Shown here: one piece after another, positions 50,057-61,339 of the stretch
Position numbering within the stretch: position 1 is the first letter of the stretch
Layout of the letters: each line of letters starts with the position of its first letter
Assembly (NCBI RefSeq): GCF_030272615.1
Contig: NC_081410.1
Location: forward strand, 115,889,140-115,953,139
From: Cryptomeria japonica
Lineage: Eukaryota > Streptophyta > Pinopsida > Cupressales > Cupressaceae
Length of the DNA stretch: 64,000 bases
Direction: 5' to 3'
Notes under the pieces: model-generated
What the model was told of the DNA's origin: nothing
The model's input: only the letters and a program-made list of their open reading frames with translations
Databases searched by the model: none
Translations under genes and position numbers: made by a program

Positions 50057-50555
50057 TATGAGATTTTGCCAAGATCAAGAGCTCAATGAAAAGTACAAAA
50101 TAGAGAGACAAAATATAGGACAAGAATAAACGGTATTCTCATCAATAGATAGATGATCAAAAGATCAATAGTTATTCAATAGTTGTTACATACAATGAAT
50201 ATGACCCTGCTTATATAGGCAAGGCAATATGGATATGTGAGCACACAAACATGGAATGTGGCTCAATAAGAAACAAGGGTAGGTAGGAAATAGGTGTGGT
50301 AGGTAGGAGAAACAATAAAATATTCCACATGAGGTGGATCACCCACCGAAGGTGGAATTATCACTCCACAATAAGTGGATATGATAGAGTAGTAACAAGA
50401 TCACACCATAAAAGGTGGAAATTCTCCTACACACTATCCCAATGTGGCACAAACACCCAAGTGTCTCATACCCAAACTACTATGAAATGCATTTTCTTAA
50501 GTAAACTTAAGTAAGGTGTAATAATATCCAAGATGAATAATTATTTACACCAACA
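50057..50555 (-). repeat. 3' LTR of the gag-only copia element
   Basis: The plus-strand copy runs from TATGAGATTTTGCC to ACACCAACA. It matches 54845-55329 nearly throughout, with small indels (for example an extra GAGAGACAAAA near 50105). Confidence 0.9.
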
Positions 50556-50564
50556 CCCCCCCTT
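50556..50564 (-). other. Polypurine tract of the gag-only copia element
   Basis: The minus strand reads CTTAAGGGGGGG directly before the LTR start TGTTGGTGT. It is identical over this junction to the TRIM at 61205-61538. Confidence 0.85.
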
Positions 50565-50779
50565 AAGTGCAACTTAGGGGAATGTACTTAAGTCTACAAT
50601 ACAAATAAGCAATGCAAGATGGGTCTCGACGACGATGCCATATTAGGTACCCATGTACAAATGCAAATGCAAAGCAAACCAATGCAATGAAATCTCTCAC
50701 AAAGCAGGGAAAGAGAGAAAAACCCAATGGGAAAAAACCCTCCCCCAAAAAGAGAGAAGAAAACTATACAAGAGAAATC

Positions 50780-51778
50780 TCATAGAAGTGTGTGAGGAAC
50801 AAAACCTCGTCCGATGAAAAAGTCCCCCCCATACGAAAGAAGAAGAGAAGCTAGGTAGCCCCCCCTCAATGTAGAATTTGCACCAATGACAGAAGCTCGA
50901 AGATGTATGAAGAAACTGCTCCATGAACGCCGAACAACATTCCTCCCCTTGGGAAGAAACAAAACCAAAGGTGTATCCATGAGGTCTCCCCAATCATGAA
51001 GGGAAGATGTATGAAAACAACTCAGGATGAATGAAGTCTCTGAAAACTGCTCAAGTGTCCCCATGTCGATGCTGAAAGATACCCCCTCCAAAGGTGATAA
51101 ACAGCTCCACACTGCTGAAAAAGGTACTCCAAGATCTAGTGGAGAAGAATGTAGAACAATATCCAAAGACTTGCATGTCTCCTCTAAACATAAAGAGACC
51201 TCCTCCAACTGTTGTGCATAAGAATCCACAATCATTTCAACCTCAAAAGAATGATCATGTAGAGAATGAACAAGAGGGTCAGAGTGTTCCCTCACAAAAA
51301 TCGAAGAAGGATCATCTTCATCAAAGAGAAGATGAATATCATCAATGATGTCTCCCAAATCTACAATGTAGGATTCCACAAACAAACCTGCAATGTCTGT
51401 CAAGTAGTCATCCCATTAAACTGAAGCTGGAAGACAAGATATATCTTGTTGCATTGAATCACAAGAAGGCAAAGCTGTTGCACTAGCTACATCATCAAGT
51501 GCAAGAGGTGATGAGATATAAATAGGAGAAGATGAAACACAAGGCTCAAGAACGGGGTCACATGTGAGAATCCCCAAGTTCAAGTACCTAAAGTTCTCAA
51601 AATTTGAATCATTATAAGAAGTGTGATCATCATGTGTAGAATCATCATATGTGAAATCATCCTCATCAACAAAATCTAAAAAGGAATGTAACCGAGATGC
51701 ATGATCAACCACCCCAGTCGCAATGATAGCTCTAGTCTCCATGTCTCTAATGAAAACTAACTCGGGTGTGAACTCCAC
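50780..51778 (-). pseudogene. Acidic frame replacing pol in the gag-only copia element
   Basis: It starts in recognisable post-protease sequence (ELVFIRDMETRAIIATGVVD then HASRLHSFLDF), where a full-length copia would go on to the integrase zinc finger. Instead the frame becomes Asp/Ser/His-rich (DDSTHDDHTSYND), and after one stop at 51416 continues as an acidic region (LGDIIDDIHLLFDEDDPSS; VEMIVDSYAQQLEEVSLCLE) ending at 50780. No integrase, RT or RNase H motif is present. The function is unknown. Confidence 0.6.
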
Positions 51779-51887
51779 AATTCTCTTAGTTGTGTCATGT
51801 GTGATTTGATAGATAAAAAAGGAGATTGTTTGTCAAGTGGGGTACACACAACACATCATTGAAGGAGTTATCTCCAATGGCAATAGA

Positions 51888-52330
51888 TCATTTCCCAATA
51901 ATATCCATGTATGTATGATTGCCCATCAAAATCCGCGGCATGGTGCAAGGCTCAAATGAAGAGAACATGGACTGCGAAGATGCCATATGATGAGAAGCCC
52001 CTAAATCTAGAAGCCATCTCCCTGAATCATTACTTGTAGTAGTACAAAGAGCTTTTCCTTTTCTTGTCCCAAAAGAGTGAGCCTTCCCACTTGTTGAAGC
52101 CATGAATGCTTGCCCTTTCCCTTTTGAATGAGAGGAAGTGGAAGTTGATGAATCCTCCTTCTTGTAGGCATTAGGAAAATCAATATTGTGCTTTTTGAAG
52201 ATGTGTGTGAGCTCATCAATCTTCTTAGAATGGCAACGACGCTCCTCTTGACCAAACTTTTTACAATAGGCACAAGTAGGCCTCTCCCTCTTTGGTGAAT
52301 TGTCCTTCTTGGAAGAGGATGAATCTCCTT
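51888..52330 (-). pseudogene. Copia zinc knuckle and aspartic protease region
   Basis: The minus strand shows ERPTCAYCKKFGQEERRCH, a CCHC knuckle in which the His position is Gln. It is followed by a Ser-rich linker, then SGRWLLDLGASHHMASSQSM, the copia protease site with DLG in place of DSG. Next come RILMGNHTYMDIIGK, a stop, and SIAIGDNSFNDVLCVPHLTN, a standard post-protease block. Both key substitutions suggest an inactive protease. Confidence 0.8.
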
Positions 52331-52409
52331 GTTGTGGAGAAGGTGATGCTTTGTCCTTAGGCTTTGATTGCCATTTATTCTTGTTTGAGTTGTCCTTTCC
52401 TTGATTTCC

Positions 52410-53042
52410 TTAGTTCCCTTGATTTGCCACTAATGCTTGAGACTTAGAAGTCTTAAGAATGCCCATTCTTATCAACTTAGTTTGTTCCATCATCAACATT
52501 TTAGCGAAAGCATCAAATGTAGGCATTGTGTAGCTTGAACCCATTGTCATCCTATGGGTTTGGAAACTAGAAACAAATGTTGCATATTCTTGTGGAAGTT
52601 TGCCCATCAAATTGAAGATCAATTGAGTATACTTCTTATCAATGCCACAATCATTGAGTTGTGCCCTCAACTCTTTTGCCTTAGTGACATAATCGTGTAT
52701 AGTATCAAATTTCTTGGGATCTAATATGGTGAGATCACTATCAATCTGATATCCCCTAATCTCATCAACTTGACCATACAAGTCTTGAAACTTTTTCCAA
52801 GCATCCTTAATTAGAGTACATTTCTCAATATGAAAAATGAGATCCTTTGATACATACTTTCTTAAGGTACCAATTGCCATAATATTCTTGGTGAGCCAGT
52901 CCAAGTGAGCAACAGGATCAACCTTGGGATTCGTGGGAGCAACAATAGTTCAATCAATATTCTCCATAAGTTTACTCCATGCATCAATTTTCCAAGTAGC
53001 ATAATTATGAGGAGTTAAGAGAGGAAACTTAGGAGAACCCAT
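52410..53042 (-). pseudogene. Copia gag (UBN2-type) of the gag-only element
   Basis: ATG at 53042 gives MGSPKFPLLTPHNYATWKID then AWSKLMENID, a stop, and TIVAPTNPKVDPVAHLDWLT. It continues with CTLIKDAWKKFQDLYGQVDE, FDTIHDYVTKAKELRAQLND and LIFNLMGKLPQEYATFVSSF, the typical copia gag order. A stop after LVANQGN precedes the knuckle. Apart from these stops it is one of the best-preserved frames in the window. Confidence 0.88.
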
Positions 53043-54831
53043 AGCAGCAAAAAGGAAGGAACATAAGAGCACAAAAGCACAAGAGACACCCCCCCAAATT
53101 CAATCAATCAAAGTACCCCCCACCCCTCCCTCCCTAAAAAAAAAATGATAATTTTGCCACTTTATATGTAGTGTGTGTACAATAGGCCACTTGAAAACAA
53201 TGGCAAGGTGGACTTCTGATTTTGTTTTACAACTGCCCCAGTAAGTTGAAAACTACAATGCAAAAGATCAGCAAGATAGATCTATGCAATACAAGTGCCA
53301 CATTGGCCAAAAAAGACCATATGCCGAAAGTACAATTTCTACCCAAAATCGCTGCAAACTGATAGCATATTATGAAAGTAGACGAAAAATTATGCACTTT
53401 AAAAAAAAAAGGCACCTGAAAAGGAGTTCGTATGAGCCCAAACGGAGTCACGAAAGTTGTAAAAACGGGGATTGGACAGGTACAATCACCAAAAACTGAG
53501 ATTTCTGAAAAATTTGTCCATCAAAATTAGAAAATAATGCCACCACGAGAATATATACGAAAAATTAGCCCATTTTAAAAAAAAAAATGGACCAAAAAAG
53601 GAGCAAAAATGAGCAAGATATGGGCATTTGAAGTTGAACTGCAAAATCAAAAAAACTCAACAGAGGGGGCCTGACAAATTTTCAAAAAATTGATGACGTC
53701 AACAAAACACAAGGTTAAATTTGATGGTCGTCTAACTGTTGCGAAAACTTCACCTCCCCATTGACTGGGCGTCCGTACAGTATGGATTGACACGTGGCAG
53801 AATCTAATTGGCTGAAAAAAGTGATGTGTTCGTACAGTCGCTGGTGTGTTGAATGACGTGGCAAGGTACGAAAACCGATGTGGCAAATGATTGTATAGGT
53901 CTGTTGATGTGGAGCTCGCGAGGTGATTGGTTTGCCATGTGGCAGTCTGCTGATGTGATCGGACCGCGTGGCAGGGATTGCGAGGTCCGCCGGCGAGCGG
54001 GGCCAGTGTCGGCGGGAGGAAGGTCGTCCGACGGGCGACGAACAAGTTGTCGTCGACGGGGCTACCGACGGGAAGACCACGAGAGCCGGCGTCGGTCGTG
54101 CAGGGTCGCCAGACGAGAAGATTGCTGGAGGGGGTTGTCGGCGAGGGCGAACAAACTGCAGCGACATCGGAGTAAGGTGAGCGGCGGCCAAGAAGACAGT
54201 CGTCGAAGACCGGAGGACATGCAGCACGGGCGGCAAAAGCACGGTCGGTGGCGGGTGGTGCAGCAGACCGGTGCGGGAACCGGAGGACCGAGAGGTGGCG
54301 ATGAAGACCATCAGCGGGGATGTCGGGGAGGCTGTTGGTAGCGGCGGCGGGAGCTTGCGGCCGGTGGATGTGCGGAGCGGGGTCGCCGAGAGGAAGACTT
54401 GCGAGGATGGCGTCGAGGGTTGCAGAGTACGACAATGGTACTATGAGCCGGAGAAACCTACAGACACGAAAATCAAGTACAGAGGGTCAGGGACAGGGGT
54501 CCCCCCCTAATAATACAAATTTGATTTTTTTGATTTTCTTTTTTTTTAATAAAACTTTTCAAATCAAAAACTTTCTGTGGATTGAAAATGAATTTTTTTT
54601 TTCGAAAATCCATACCGTACTACCCAAATTGGGCAAAAAATTTCTCCAAGCCCCAAATTCGACATTCACCCAATATAGGCGAATATATACTCAAAATTCA
54701 TGGAAACGACCACCCGAACGCAATAACGAGGTCGGATCTGGTCTAGGACGCCTCCAAAAGATGTTTCTCCTCAGATCTACCTCTTGATGTCTCAATAATG
54801 CCTCTCAAAGACGAATCAAAGACGCTCTAAT
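53043..54831 (-). other. Long leader of the gag-only copia element with a GC/CpG-rich block
   Basis: About 1.8 kb separates the PBS from the gag start. The part at about 53930-54480 is strongly GC- and CpG-rich, unlike the rest of the window. Open frames of up to 262 codons occur there on the minus strand (54435-53647), but their composition is Pro/Ser/Thr/Ala-rich and frames are open on several registers, as expected from base composition alone. I therefore do not call a gene. Confidence 0.6.
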
Positions 54832-54844
54832 GGCTCTAATACCA
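54832..54844 (-). other. Primer-binding site of the gag-only copia element
   Basis: The minus strand reads TGGTATTAGAGCC immediately after the 5' LTR. It is one change from the initiator-Met primer site TGGTATCAGAGCC. Confidence 0.88.
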
Positions 54845-55329
54845 TGTGAGATTTTGTCAAGATCAAGAGCTCAATGAAAAGTACAAAATATAGGACAAGA
54901 ATAAATTGTATTCTCATCAATAGATAGATGATCAAAAAATCAATAGTTATTCAATAGTTACATACAATTAATATGAGCCTGCTTATATAGGCAAGGCAAT
55001 ATGGATATGTGAGCACACAAACATGACATGTTGCTCAATAAGAAACAAGGGTAGGTAGGAAATAGGTGTGGTACGTAGGAAAAACAATAAAATATTCCAC
55101 ATGAGGTGGATCACCCACCGAAGGTGGAATTATCACTCCACAATAAGTGGATATGATAGAGTGGTAAGAAGATCACACCATAAAAGGTGGAAATTCTCTT
55201 GCAAACACTATCCCAATGTGGCACAAACACCCAAGTGTCTCATACCCAAACTACTATGAAATGCATTATCCTAAGTAAACTTAAGTAAGGTGTAATAATA
55301 TCCATGATGAATAATTATTTACACCAACA
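54845..55329 (-). repeat. 5' LTR of the gag-only copia element
   Basis: The plus-strand copy runs from TGTGAGATTTTGTC to ACACCAACA, pairing with 50057-50555. Confidence 0.9.
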
Positions 55330-56201
55330 ATAAATAATAATTTCAAAAGCAAGTTGAGTATTAAGTTGTGTATTTTGTGCCTATATCTTGGCTACTCAAC
55401 TTAATATCTACCTAAAATTCTACTCTATACCTAAAATCCTACTTTGTCTATATTTCGAATAAGTGTGTCTAATGTAGAAGAAGGGATGGTGGTACTAGCA
55501 ACAAGAGATGCAAAAGGTGGGGTATAGGTGGGTTGATAATAGGAAGGATGATAAGACATACACATGGTCATGTTGGGAGGAATGGAATGTGGCATTGAAC
55601 AAGGGATGGAATGAGGCATGGCACTGATAAGGAGAAAAGAAGACAACATTAATATCGTGAATGAAATTGGTAGATGTAATATTAAAAACATGGTTAACCA
55701 TGGCACTAGTGTGGATAACATGGTAAACCATGGCACTAGTGTGGATAACATGGTAAGGAGGTAAAAAACTAGAAAGATGAAATGAAGAATGAAGAGGGGT
55801 TAAGGTATAAAGCTCAAGATAACAAATAGACTAAACAACAATATCCAAAATAGAGGTAGGTAAGGAAGCAAATAAAGGCATGACAAATAAGGCAATAAAA
55901 CTAGTAGGATTATGGAAAGAGAAATTAACCTAGGTAGGATGGGGGAGGGAAGATGCAACATTCTAAGAATTTAAAGAGTAACTCGAGATCTAATGCCTTG
56001 AAGAGCCTCTAAACCAAAAGACTTATTAATCAACAAATCATGAAAGACCTCAAACAAATGTGCAAGATGATGAACATTGAATGACCAAGCATGCTCACGT
56101 GCATAATTTATTGATCCAAATTCCTCATGATTGAAGTTGTCAACCTCAAGCTCAACAATACTACCCATGTGATCACTATCAAAAAATATTGTTCTCAACA
56201 T
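55330..56201 (-). pseudogene. Gypsy-like gag relic, proximal part
   Basis: Minus-strand frames 56201-55971 (DHMGSIVELEVDNFNHEEFG; SFNVHHLAHLFEVFHDLLIN) and 55751-55431 (MPHSIPPNMTMCMSYHPSYY, then STTIPSSTLDTLIRNID) look like the N-terminal and Pro/Tyr-rich linker parts of a retroelement gag. They lie directly across the copia insertion from 48833-50056, on the same strand. The family call is weak without the distal half. Confidence 0.4.
55689..55748. repeat. Tandem repeat, 30-base unit
   Basis: The unit ACATGGTTAACCATGGCACT plus AGTGTGGATA occurs at 55689-55718 and 55719-55748 with one change, and a partial third copy follows. Confidence 0.92.
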
Positions 56202-59200
56202 ATTGGGCCATTTGAATATTTAGATGAGGATTGTTTAAGCAAGGATGTGGATGAAACCTTGGAATGCAAAGCAATGAGAAAACCCTAAAAGAAAAATGAT
56301 ATAAAAGACAATGAAGCTCTAATATAAAACTAAAAACATCAATGAGCAATCAAATCATTAAATAAATCAACAAATGGAACTCTACAAGTTGAAATAACGG
56401 TATCTCACAATAGAAAGCATAACAAAAAAGCAAATGAAAAGGATACTCCAAACCCAAACGAAATATGAAATGAAAGTATAACAATTAAAAATACTTGATT
56501 TAAAAAAATAAAAAAATAAAAAAAACATGATCAAATTCCTTTTTAAAGGCCTCAAATGTCGAGTTAACCAAAAAATGTGATGAGGATAAAATCTTCCTTA
56601 TATAACTATTTGATGTAAAATTAATTAAAACACAATAATAAATGACTCCAACCTAAGATAAGGAGTTGGGACTAGAACAATAAATCTAAAATTAAATTTA
56701 TATAGTTTAAATAAATGAAATGTGATACATAACTTAAAATTTAGATGCATGGATATTTTGTTGAAGATGTCAAGAAATTATTTGTCAATATGTAAAAAAT
56801 AGTTGCTTATTGGATGGTAGCATCGTAACAATTTAAATTGATTGTATGTCACTATATTTCAAATATTCACCGACATGATTGAACTCTATGCCTATAAAAG
56901 TGAACATTATGCATAGAGATGAACCTAACTTTCAATATAGAACTAACAAAAAAATTATGCATGTTCTAAATGTGCTCGACTTCTTGTACCTATACCTAAA
57001 GCGAGGTGGCGATTAATACTATTTGGGAGCTTGTTAGGCAAGGAATTCAAGTGCCTAGCTATTGATTTAATGACAACAAACAAATATCAAAGACAGTAAG
57101 CATCTACTATGCATACAATTATGACAACAAGCGATACAATATTGATGCCCTTTTATTCTATTCTATGGATGTATCATGAATGTTCTCTAATAGGTCTCCA
57201 TGACAATTTGGGGCATATCCTTCAATAGAATAAAATAGCAAACAAATTCAGATATATGGGTGCTACGCCAACTCACAATGGCTATTAGAAAAAATTGTGA
57301 AAGTTAAATTAAATTTTGTATTTTAAAAATTCAAAGTTCAAATCTACACTTAAAGTGAACTATGTTAATTTTGCATCCATGAATCTAAACCATAGTGACA
57401 AATGAAAGCTATAGAGATCATCATGTTACCTAAAACCGAGTCATGATGGTGACATGTTAAGATAAGATTATGATGTCATTTTTACTTAAGAATGTCACTT
57501 GTAGACTTGTTTTATAACATAAATGACAATCTAATCAAAATGGGTCTGACCGATGAGAAAAGAGCACGTGTATGCAGTTTTCATCATTACATAGATACAT
57601 GTATTGGCATATGCATACACATAATTAAAATATAATTCAGCCCTCAACATCTTGTGAGAACCAGCTGGTGAATTTTATCATCTTCCCATGGTTCACTCTT
57701 CCATCGAAAGCTCCACAATAATCATAAAGATATAAATTTAATTTAATTTACAGTACTTAAGTCGCTACACCTAAGGAGAAATCATCAAAGAGAAGAATGC
57801 TTGCAAGGAATGCATACGTGCAAGCTAGGGAAGTCCAAGAGAGATTGCATGGATAAAGTTTGCAAAACGTAGCGTTTTGATAAGAAAATAAATATTCAGG
57901 GGGTGTAGAATCAATAAATTGCATGTGTTGCTTGCTACACGTCATTTGAGTTTATATTTAGTGTCAAATTAGGAAGATTTGACATAAATAGATGATGTAT
58001 TCCCTTCATAGTTAACAAAAAAATGTCACATATTTCATTTTGAGTTCCTTGTTTACATCTTGCCTAAGTGTTTGATTTTGTTCAACATAACCTTTAAGCA
58101 TTGAACAATCGTCACATAATCAAAAGTGTCGAGTTGTTCAGTAGAAACATGTGCAACCAAAGATTGAACTGTATGATGGTTAGAGTTCAAGGCTCAAGCC
58201 TTCAGACACTTTGGTTGTTTATGTAAGGTGTTAAAGGAGTCAACTCTATTGAGCACAATGAAACCAGAGTCGCGAGATTTTCTATAGTAATCCATGATGG
58301 CATTATCTGTCATGACAATAACATCTTTCTTTTGGAAGACCACAACATTTATATGATAAACTTATGCAAATATTTACATGTCAGACACCATAGAAGCAGC
58401 GCAAATGAAACCTTGCAATTTTTAACCCCAACCAATACAGAATTCTGACACGGTGGTTTGCTGCAATCACTGTCTCGTCTGTTCTTCAAGAAAAGGTGAA
58501 CATCTAGATATCTGAAAAACAATGAAATTGTCTAGGACTAGTGAATTAGATCTTTTTGGCTTTCATGCTCATTATAAATGCAATATTAAAACCCTATGTG
58601 CTATCCATCCATTGAGAAGCTTTATTCCCGTGAATCCTATATTATTTAAATACTGTTGAATCATATACACTGGAACATCAAATATGCCAGCTTCCAATGA
58701 TCGATGACCAGTTTTGACCATCAAACCAATCAACCTACATCAATAACCTCAAAAATAATGGGGAGGGCATTAATTCAAGGATTTCAAATTATTGTAGGTT
58801 TTACAAATGCAGTGATAACAAATTCTTAAGAATAGAAAATACCCACCATTAATTCCTACAAATTATTAGCATTGGAAATTTACTACTCAACATGTGCACG
58901 TGATCTTATTACCAATAGACAAGCTTAAGAAATCTTCTTTCGAGGGAAGCAAAAATTGATTGACAACTGAGAATTAATTATTCAAAACATACGTTGGGGT
59001 TGCCTTTCATCAACCATTTGACTATGATACAGAGAAAGCACCATCTCACTTACTTTCCTGCCATTTTGCAGGCTGAACCAGATCCTCTCACTGTTTGGTA
59101 CAGACCCACAACCAAGACAAGGCATAGTGCAAAACCAGAGGAGACACCCGGCAGCCACATCAAAGTAATATTTGAAAGCCATCTGAGTCTCCTTCCAAGT

Positions 59201-59491
59201 TACGTTGACAAAATTTCTATAATTACATTAAAAAGTCATGCTACTGAATTGCTGTATTCACAAAATAGTTCTTTACGGTCGCCTCCATGCACCTCTAGCT
59301 GACGTTTCCTTGTCATACTCGTTGGTATCTAAGTTCCTCATCTCATACAAAATATGAAACTAATATACAGCATTTAAATCAAAGATCATTTCTAGCAAAC
59401 AACTGCAAGGCCATGAAGACTTCCATTTTGCTGCACCAATAGCTAAACACTGCATACTTTGGTGTCAACTGTTATAAATTGTATCGAACTA
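56202..59491. other. Intergenic sequence and probable 3' UTR of the S1P gene
   Basis: 56202-58900 shows no gene or repeat end I can recognise. The part from roughly 59000-59491 is transcribed-side sequence downstream of the S1P stop on the minus strand and probably contains its 3' UTR; no canonical AATAAA is obvious close to the stop. Confidence 0.4.
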
Positions 59492-59580
59492 TTAAACAGC
59501 AATGGGACGCGCCGTTCGATTCCGTGCTCTTCTGCGTCGCCTTTGCCTCATTCGCCAGAAGCTCAAACCAAGAAGAAACC
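59492..59580 (-). CDS. S1P: Site-1 protease, last coding exon (end of membrane anchor and Arg-rich tail)
   Basis: The exon follows a TTGTAG acceptor and begins in phase 1. It encodes G-FLLGLSFW, the second half of the transmembrane helix, then RMRQRRRRRARNRTARPIAV and a TAA stop at 59492-59494. A single anchor followed by a short Arg-rich cytosolic tail is how plant site-1 proteases end. It is separated from the preceding exon by an intron of only 80 bases (59581-59660, GTGAGT...TGTAG). The exon is too short to be found by ORF length; phase and protein continuity support it. Confidence 0.9.
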
Positions 59581-59660
59581 CTACAAGGAAACAAATTACT
59601 TAAAGCAAAAATGAACATTGAACCCTTAGGAACCCTTGAGCTTCAATATCAATTACTCAC

Positions 59661-59721
59661 CAGTAATACAGAGAAGAACTGGGACAAGCCACTGAAATGC
59701 AACCAAGGTTGGTACATCAAG
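59661..59721 (-). CDS. S1P: Site-1 protease, 61-bp penultimate exon (start of membrane anchor)
   Basis: Acceptor ATTTTGCAG then CTTGATGTACC, donor GTGAGT. In phase 0 it reads LDVPTLVAFQWLVPVLLCIT plus one base of the next Gly codon. This joins in frame to the upstream exon ending NRDE (62026) and to GFLLGLSFW in the last exon, so the transmembrane helix is split by the 80-base intron. The x-DMP/DVP-type motif before the anchor matches other plant site-1 proteases as I know them. Confidence 0.9.
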
Positions 59722-60168
59722 CTGCAAAATAGCCAGCAAGGTTGAGGTTTATATATGTTAGATACGAATGAAAATAACAGTAACCCTAAACTTGACAGTT
59801 AAACGAACTTTTGAAAGTAAAACCACCATATTGTTTCTAAAACATTTCCGATGACACCATTGCTTCAAGAGATAAAAATTATAGAGACATCATAAATGCC
59901 AATTTACCACAATTTTCTAATTCCAACACGTACGATTGACGAGAAGAGCAATCTCTGTGCGCAAGTGGCTATGCCACGCACTACAAGAAACACACTATAC
60001 TGAACTGAAGTTTAAAAAGAAAGAAGTCCACAGAAAGAAAAAGTAGTGTTTCCTAATTGAATCACTCCTAGTCAAACAACATGAAGCTCTAAAAGAGTTC
60101 AAGTCACCAAATATGTAACTTCCCAATGAAAAGAGAAGCTCTGATAGAATAGACTGCAGACAAAACCT

Positions 60169-60309
60169 CAAAAGAAATCCAGTGCAAGGAAGAAACAAAG
60201 ACAAACTATATTTATGTCCATGAATGACTGATCAAAAAGTCAAAAGAAAGGTAGTGCATGGGTGAAACAAAGACAAACTATGTTGATACCCATGAATGAC
60301 CACAGTAGG
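60169..60309. repeat. Diverged tandem duplication of about 70 bases inside the intron
   Basis: CAAAAGAAATCCAGTGCA... at 60169-60240 and CAAAAGAAAGGTAGTGCA... at 60241-60309 share AAACAAAGACAAACTAT and CCATGAATGAC at the same spacing. Confidence 0.8.
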
Positions 60310-61199
60310 TCAACAGGGACCAACCACTAATAATAGCATGTGGGAGTTATAAAAGGAGCGCTGAATCTTTAAACAACAAAAGACTTCAAGCTACAAGGTA
60401 AGCACAAAAGAATTTGTGATTCTAACAAACAAGCGGGGATAACCCTTAAACATGTCAATACAGGCAAAAGTCATATGATTCTAAATTACATGAAGGCTGG
60501 TGGAGATTTGACATGAGATTAAAGCTAGTTCTAGCTTTTAGCATACACATCAACAAACATGAAAAAGTCAATAGAAGATTTGATGATGTAAATTTAATTA
60601 TATAAGTATGACCTGGAACTAAATGGATCTAGTCAAACTGCCCTAGTGAACACTAAGAATGAACTGTAGAAAATTTCTTATCCTTCGTAAATGATAGCAA
60701 TATAAAGGAAGCTTGTAACCACGTTAACTATAATATGCATCTGACTGGATATCCTGGAATATGAGCAAGAAGTAGCAAACCCTCAATTTCATGGAACAGG
60801 TCCACAATGTTAAGAACAAGAGGATGAATGTGCCTTGGTAACTGCCCCCAGAGAGAGGTGCAATCCCATCATCTGCATATGCATCCATAGCATCTGAAAG
60901 ACACCAAACACTACCAACCACTGGAATAGGTTTGAAAAACGACATAACTAATCAATTGTGAAAATCCCTGTAAATTACAAGGCCCTTCAAAAAAATGTTA
61001 GGGTCAAACTTTGCTGGCCAAATGTGTGCTCAGGACAACCATTTTTGTGGTGCCCATAGAGCAGTTTTACAAGACTCAGCAGGGCTCACAAAGACTCAGC
61101 AAGTCCCAAGGCAGCAGCAGTACAGCAGATTTTAATGCGGTATCAGCATTTAAGAGGAAAGAATTTTCACACATTAATCCAGCAGCAGGGCAATTAACA

Positions 61200-61204
61200 A
61201 AGTA
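61200..61204. repeat. TRIM target-site duplication, left
   Basis: AAGTA, identical to 61539-61543. Confidence 0.9.
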
Positions 61205-61339
61205 TGTTGAGACATGGACCAGCTAGGACTCGAACCTAGGACCTTCCATATGCTGCTGGAGTGCTCTACCACTGAGCTACTGGCCCCTCTTGGACCAGTC
61301 CATCGTCGGTCCGGGTGTGGCTTATTTCCAACACCAACA
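61205..61339 (-). repeat. TRIM 3' LTR (135 bp)
   Basis: Complete LTR; contains the tRNA-Ala-like sequence at 61215-61286. Confidence 0.95.
61215..61286 (-). tRNA. tRNA-Ala(AGC)-like sequence within the TRIM 3' LTR (not a canonical gene)
   Basis: 72 nt on the minus strand fold as a tRNA. Acceptor GGGCCAG pairs with CUGGUCC over seven pairs, including G3:U70, the alanine identity pair; discriminator is A. D stem is GCUC/GAGC; T arm is CUAGG-UUCGAGU-CCUAG. The A box (TAGCTCAGTGG) and B box (GGTTCGAGTCC) are intact. By standard numbering positions 34-36 are AGC (Ala), but the anticodon stem is mostly unpaired and U33 is C. It is therefore probably a tRNA-derived promoter rather than a working tRNA. 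Confidence 0.7.

Larger units (their letters stand above)
50057..55329 (-). mobile_element. Non-autonomous copia-type LTR retrotransposon (gag and protease only)
   Basis: LTRs are at 50057-50555 and 54845-55329, flanked by ATAAG (50052-50056) and ATAAA (55330-55334), a five-base target duplication with one mismatch. On the minus strand: PBS, a leader of about 1.8 kb, gag, CCHC-like knuckle, protease, then an acidic frame of about 330 codons in place of integrase, RT and RNase H, then the polypurine tract. The LTRs are very similar by eye. Gag has a few stops. Confidence 0.88.

Noticed and set aside
53647-54435. 262-codon open frame (and overlapping frames on both strands) in the GC-rich block
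   Set aside because: Several registers are open at once, composition is Pro/Ser/Ala-rich, and it lies in the leader of a copia element. GC content alone explains the lack of stops.
58982-59182. Hydrophobic stretch on the minus strand considered as the S1P membrane anchor exon
   Set aside because: It does not join in frame to the exon ending NRDE. The exons at 59661-59721 and 59492-59580 give the expected anchor and Arg-rich tail.
59479-59745. 88-codon plus-strand frame
   Set aside because: It is antisense to the last two S1P exons, which have splice sites and protein continuity.
60724-60945. Candidate S1P exon after a TTTCAG acceptor
   Set aside because: In the required phase it gives a short tail without an anchor; other frames show no S1P similarity.
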